From Pogonophryne albipinna (taxonomy: Eukaryota > Chordata > Actinopteri > Perciformes > Artedidraconidae): a stretch of 64,000 nucleotides of DNA. The notes under the pieces were generated by a model. It was not told where the DNA came from and ran no database searches. It saw only the letters and a list, made by a program, of their open reading frames with translations. Where the stretch lies: NCBI GenBank assembly GCA_028583405.1, contig CM053248.1, positions 19,523,139 to 19,587,138 on the forward strand, read 5' to 3'. Within the stretch, counting starts at the first letter, position 1; every line of letters begins with the position of its first letter. The position numbers were made by a program, and so were the translations under genes. Below, piece by piece: positions 58,520 through 64,000 of the stretch.

Positions 58520-61360
58520 ATCAAGGCCAGTTTATTTTTATAGCACATTTCAACAACAAGGCAATTGAAAGTGCTTTACAAAACACATTGAAAGCATGCT
58601 GAAAAAAACTCAAGATAGAATACAACATGTATAAATTACAAACATAAAACTTCAGTGCATTGTAAGATATAAATAGTTATTTGATTTAATTGAAAGCAGC
58701 GGCTTTCAAGTTGTATCAGTCCTGCAGTTTTCTGGGAGCTTGTTCCAGATATATGGAGCACAATAATTGAATGCTGCTTCTCCATATTTAGTTTTATTTC
58801 TGGGAACAGAAAGCTGACCCGTCCCAAAAGACCTGAGAGTCCTGGATGGTTCAACATGTAGCAAGAGATCAGAAATGGATTTAGTGCTTTATAAACCAGC
58901 AGCAGTATTTTGATTTCAATGATTTGACACTCAGAAATTCAGTGTAAAGACCTCAAAACTGGAGTGATGTGATCCACTTTCTTGATCAGCAGCACCATTC
59001 TGAATAATGTGGAAGCAGTCTAATTGACTTTTTAGGAAAACAAAAATTCAGTAGTCAAGTCTTCCGAAGATGAGTGCATGGACAAGTTTTACCGAAACCT
59101 GCTGGGAACATAGGTCCTTTACTCCTTGATCTATTCTTAATGTAATAGAAGGCTGTCTTTGTTATCATCTTAAATGTACTGTTGATATTCAGGTCCGAGT
59201 CCATGACTGCACCTAGGTTTCTGGCCTTTGGGTTTTACCATTGCCGAGCATTAACTTTCAATGTTCTTTGGCTCCAAAAACAATTAACTTAGTTTTATCT
59301 TTGATTAATTAATGTAGGATTATCGAACCCACCCTCAGTCAGTAAAAATAAAATAATACCGAATGGGCAAACTGACACGTCCAACAAATGATTTGTTCAA
59401 TGCTTATACTCTGTGCTTGTATTGGACCATAGTCTCCCGGTGAAATGTTTATGTACATTTGTGTGTCGTCTGCATAGCTATGGTAACTTATGTTATTGTT
59501 TTTAGTAATCTCAACCAGTGAAAGCATGTAGATGTTAGACAGAAGAGGCCCCATGATGGAGCCTTGAGGTACTCCACATGTCACATTTGTCCTCTCAGAT
59601 GTGAAATAACCTATAGAGACAAAGCTCCTGGCAGGAAGTCTAACCCAGTTTTCCATTTGGCCTACTAATGTGTTGTGGTCAATTTGGCGAAATGCAGTAC
59701 TGAGATCTATGACCAAAATCTGAGATTCTGCGTGTGGATGTCATTGATGTACTATGATGTACAATGATACTTACTGCAAGGTTTTATGGGGCCTCTAGTG
59801 TAGAGATTGTTCTTTTTTGAAAAGGTTTTGCTGATTGCAGTTTTCAAGGCCTGTGGAAAAACACCTGAGAGAATAGACGTAACAAATTGAAGTTGATCTG
59901 AGGCCATGCAATGTAAAACATTTTTTAAAAGCCTGTTGGTAGAACATCAAGGCAGCAGGAGGAGGATTTTAGTTCCTCCAGGCTTTTATGGTTGATCAGA
60001 AATTGTTGTGTCATGGTGTTTGAATTGATTTTAAGTGGACACAAAGAAACACATATCCTATCTTGATACGTAGTCACTGACCACTTGTATAATTTTCAAT
60101 TTTGCAGTAAAGAAGAAGCTAACTCATTTCAGGCCCTGGTGGATAGTAGTTAATGGCTTCTAATACTGTTGGGTTTGTTAGTCTGTTGACATTAGCAAAC
60201 AAGGCACATGCATTATTGTTTTTGGCGATGATGTTGAAGAAGAAATACTGCCATGCATTTCTCAGTCCCAAATGATAAAAACAAAGTCTCTCTTATACAT
60301 GTCACAATGAACCATCAAGCTTTTCAACACTCTTTTTTTATTCTTACTAGTATGACATTTCTCCATGGAGATCTTTTCTTGCCAGAGACTTCCTTTATCT
60401 TGTGTGGGAGTCGATGCATAGTATCGAGAACACAACACAGTTCTCAAGCCCTTTCTGTCCTAGGGGATGTCAACAATATGATTACACAGTCAAAGTCAAT
60501 ATATACTATAGACAACAGTTCATTAAAGTAATAGAAAAAGGTTGTACAATATTTGGGTGGCCCCGTAGATATCGTTGTTAAGATATCTGTTTGCATTGAA
60601 AGGAATGATAAAACAAAATAGTCACTCCTGCTTTTCTTATGCACTCTAGCCTCACTCCTAAAACTATTTATTTTAGTCAAACAAGTATTAGTGAGGTCAA
60701 GAATGGGCTCATCATTGATCAAAAAGTAGTTTTCTTGCCAAAGACCTGAGGTTTAATAAAGCTAGTACAAGTTAGTTAAATTACAATACTTCCAACTTGT
60801 TGTGACAGGCCACAGCCAAACAAAATACTGTGGATAAGGAGTTGATGCTAAATATGTTGTTGAGCGCTTGGCTTGTTTCTTAGAAGGTTCACAATTATCT
60901 TTGTATTACTTATCAAGACGGATAAAGAGGCTACTGGAATACGGGGCCCATGAAGTTCCTAGAAAGAGTCACTGGTTCCATCAGATGATTGTTGCAAATG
61001 TTGTTTAGTAGAGAAGGGGTTAAGTTTGGTTCTGGCCCTGACCAGCTCCTTCATCTTATCATTAAGTTTAAACTGGATGAGGTTTTTTGGAAGACGGGTG
61101 GAGACTCTCCCACAATGAAGACTCTCCTTAGGCGGGGGCTGGGGTGGTTCTCCAAGGTTTCTGCGGCACTTAATCTCTGTCTCCTGTTTTCATTCCTCTT
61201 GTCCTTTGTCCTTGTCTGACTGTCAGTAGAGGGTTCCTGATGAGCACCTCCGACTTTTCAAACATCCTTTATTTTAGTGTGAAGTGCAATGTTTTTCACA
61301 GTTGGGTGTTCAGCCCTGATATTCAGCACCCTTTCTGCCCATTCAGAGAACATTGGCCTG
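58520..61360 (-). mobile_element. Decayed L2 LINE copy
   Basis: Colinear with the 36998-41100 part of the other L2, in the same orientation. It has the 3' tail near 58525, a reverse-transcriptase fragment (59339-59716) and endonuclease remnants to 60720, and it reaches into ORF1. Many indels. The 5' end is truncated. It lies in ccdc57 intron 3. Confidence 0.85.
59339..59716 (-). pseudogene. L2 reverse transcriptase fragment
   Basis: Contains VIDLSTAFRQIDHNTLV, CGVPQGSIMGPLLSNIYML and active site YADDTQMY. Flanked by frameshifts. Confidence 0.85.
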
Positions 61361-62074
61361 CACTCGGAAGCAGGGTTTGAGTTTTGTGTGGTGTCTTAAG
61401 TCCTACACCGGTGGTTCAATCTAAGTGGGGTAGATCACCTGACCTACTCCTGAGCAAATTGAGCCTGCTTACCGCGTTAAATTACCTTTTTATATGTATT
61501 TTTGGGGATGAATAAAGTAGAATATATCTTCTATTCTACTTCACGAAAATGTATCCAAGCAACACATTCAGTCGATGAAACATTCAAACTTAATTAAAGT
61601 CAGATTTACTCGTTCCTTAGACGGGACCTGTTCATGTGCGAAATTCTTTGTATTTTTCTGATATTATAGTTTATTCTTCATTCATGAAGTATTATGCCAT
61701 GCTGACAGTACACTTGTATATTTGGGATTATTTGAGAAGTGCTACTAACCCCGCACTTTTCATGTAAACGTGTTCACTGCCATACTGATAAACACTGGGC
61801 TGATTTATCAAGTTGATAACCAGTTTAGGACTGTTTAGTGGGATTGTGTTTTTTAGAATTAGTTTAGCCAGCCAGATAACACATATATTCAGGGTATGTT
61901 GAACTGGCTTTGTAGTAAAGGCTTCATATCCTTGTAAAAACATTGTGTATCATGTTGTTTAAAATGCCTATGCTTTTTAAATCTTTTACTGCAGCCTTTT
62001 GCTTTCTGAGTTACTTTCAGTCCTCTCCCTGCTGTGTGAAAATTAGAAGTTAGCCAGGTCTGTTGCACTGGCCA

Positions 62075-62260
62075 GGGTAGGATTTTCACGACGTTGCTCC
62101 TCAGTCTGGCTGTGAGGCCCCATAAATAATTGTACGTCCTACGGCCACCATGGCCTTTGTGCCCCTCACACTGTTACAATCTCGAAGTTGCTTTAAAAGC
62201 GTCAGAGCAGTGGTCTGGTCTCTGAACTGCATTAGCCATGCTGCGTTCACAACAGACGCG
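62075..62260 (-). repeat. Dispersed repeat, inverse copy of 5576-5757
   Basis: Reads as the reverse complement of 5576-5757: shared are CTACGGCCACCATGGCC, AATCTCGAAGTTGCTTTAAA and AGCGTCAGA. Probably a fragment of a DNA transposon. Confidence 0.75.
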
Positions 62261-62846
62261 ATGCGAATATTTGCATTGCTCTAATCGCTGGAGTTTCACT
62301 GCGACTGTCAGCTGTGTTTACCCCTGTTATTCAAACAGAACGCACTGGAGAGGGGGCGGGGCTTATCTCCATGTAAATATTGTGGTAGACTCAACTACAA
62401 CAAAATTAACATATTTTACCGTGATTTAATTGTAATACACGTTTCAAAATAATGCCGAAGTAACAGCATACTGATACCGGTTAGTAAAAACCATGATTTA
62501 ATGCTTTGACAAGTCTGTAGACAAGAAGGAAACACCTTTTAAAATGCGTCGATCAGGCTAAATTAACCTGTATATGCTCCGTCCACACTCACAATAACAT
62601 GATACAGACACAGACACAACAGCGACTGTATTCACCATGACACAGACAGTCTGTGGTTTGTACTTGTTTAACTTTTGTCTAGTTTCTGAACAGATATGAG
62701 GAGCTGTGAGCTCTGAGTGCTAACAGCTAACGGCTGATGTTTTCGTTTTCTGATTCAACGTCAGTGGCTGAGATCCTCACTGCTGATTGGCTACCGTGAG
62801 AACGCCTCACGCGAATTTGAGGCTCGAGTTGAAAATTGTTCAGACT

Positions 62847-62959
<113 letters not shown>

Positions 62960-63371
62960 AGACAGACTTTTGCATTTCAAAGTATTGCTTGTTCATACAG
63001 TTGATTGGTTGAGCTTCACTGTGCACTGCTGAATGATGTATGTGCAGAGTTGGACCCTTGAAGGCTGTTTCTTCTGCTCTGAAATGGAATATATTTGTTA
63101 CATATTAATAGAATTTTAGATTTTTAGATTTGATTTTGGATTTGTGAATCGGAGAAGTAGTAGATAGAAAACATACCAAACACTAATTATTCAAAGTCGA
63201 GTATTTTATTTTATACACGGTAATACTAAGGAGGCATAGGCCTATATATGATGATATAATGTTTGACATTATTGATATTAAAAAAGTGTACAACATTTGT
63301 TTTCTATGTCATTCGTGTGTTTTTCTTATAAGTTATTTATTTGTAAGCTCCAAATCCAAATGTTTCCCTCA

Positions 63372-63430
63372 ATGGCCTTTGTGGCCTGGCATGTGGCCTT
63401 TGTGCCCTGGCATGTGGCCTTCGTGCCCTA
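63372..63430. repeat. Short GGCCTTTGTGCCCTGGCAT minisatellite
   Basis: Three tandem units of about 20 bp (ATGTGGCCTTTGTGCCCTGGC and variants). Confidence 0.8.
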
Positions 63431-64000
63431 AAAAAAATGGTGACACCAAAGGCCAAATGGCCTTGCCCCTAAAATGACGAAATTCCAAGCCTGGCACCGG
63501 CTGTTTGTAAATTCTAAATTAGCCCAGGCAATGCTATAAATTCAATTCCTACAAAGTTGTCTCAGGACAGCCAGCCAGCTAATCGCTGATCAGGGTCAGG
63601 GTCTTCTCGGATTCACTCTGTATTATACATAATTCTTAGACAGACCCACAATATTACCAGCTGTGACCCTGGTATTTTTTGCAGTTTGTGAGTATGTGTG
63701 TCTGAACATGCAAAAATGTGCTCCTGGAGACACCTACTGCAGGGACAGCCATTGAGTACTTTGCCAGGTGTTGGTCTGTGGTTCTGTATAGAGAGTGAGA
63801 TCAAAACTGAATGGCGTTGTAATATCTTGCATAACTTTGGCCATGATAATCGTGTATTGTAATTCTGATATCTTAAGAACCCTACTTTAAGCCAACTTCC
63901 GTACTATATAAAGTATAAATAAACCCTTATCACCAATCTCCAAGCAGTGATGTTAACCATTACTCCATTCTTGCCTTGGTGAATCCATCCATTGACTATT

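Overview
The window is nuclear DNA of a teleost fish. Three vertebrate genes with canonical GT-AG exons are present, embedded in fish-type transposons (hAT, Tc1, Kolobok-like, L2 LINE, sushi-type Gypsy) and long CA/CT/AT microsatellites. I see no bacterial, plasmid or phage features, and the species cannot be determined from the sequence alone.

Gene layout. (1) csnk1d, casein kinase 1 delta, + strand: nine coding exons from 2153 to 14734, a predicted alternative last exon at 17739-17789, and 3'UTR to about 19280. (2) slc16a3, the lactate/proton transporter MCT4, - strand: five coding exons from 30626 down to 20940, tail-to-tail with csnk1d. The two candidate poly(A) signals are only about 55 bp apart. 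(3) The first three coding exons of ccdc57, a centrosomal/ciliary coiled-coil gene, + strand, 54834-58147; the rest lies beyond the window. The order and orientation csnk1d> <slc16a3 ccdc57> match the human 17q25.3 block CSNK1D-SLC16A3-CCDC57.

Mobile DNA. The large slc16a3 intron carries a 5255-bp sushi-type chromovirus LTR retrotransposon (23926-29180). Its two 447-bp LTRs differ at one site. It has gag, a -1 frameshift site, pol and a chromodomain, plus a sequence arrangement predicting self-primed reverse transcription. Between slc16a3 and ccdc57 (30.7-53 kb) lies a transposon mosaic: a TTAA-flanked element carrying a THAP zinc finger (30715-32128); a second TTAA element nested with three hAT-type insertions (33345-36424); an L2-tailed element split by a near-full-length L2 LINE (36998-42109) and by a hAT element (42663-44167); a Tc1 transposon with one transposase frameshift (46095-47724) inserted in a MITE; a 300-bp pure CA tract; and GACTC-rich tandem repeats. 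csnk1d introns hold two further Tc1 fragments, a BED-finger hAT and many MITEs. A decayed L2 copy lies downstream of ccdc57 exon 3.

The host genes are an ordinary conserved block. Points that deserve a second look are the predicted csnk1d alternative terminal exon, the sushi element's priming and frameshift architecture, the nested TTAA elements, the telomere-motif hairpin inside a Tc1 relic, and several hairpin or motif arrays that I could not assign to a family.
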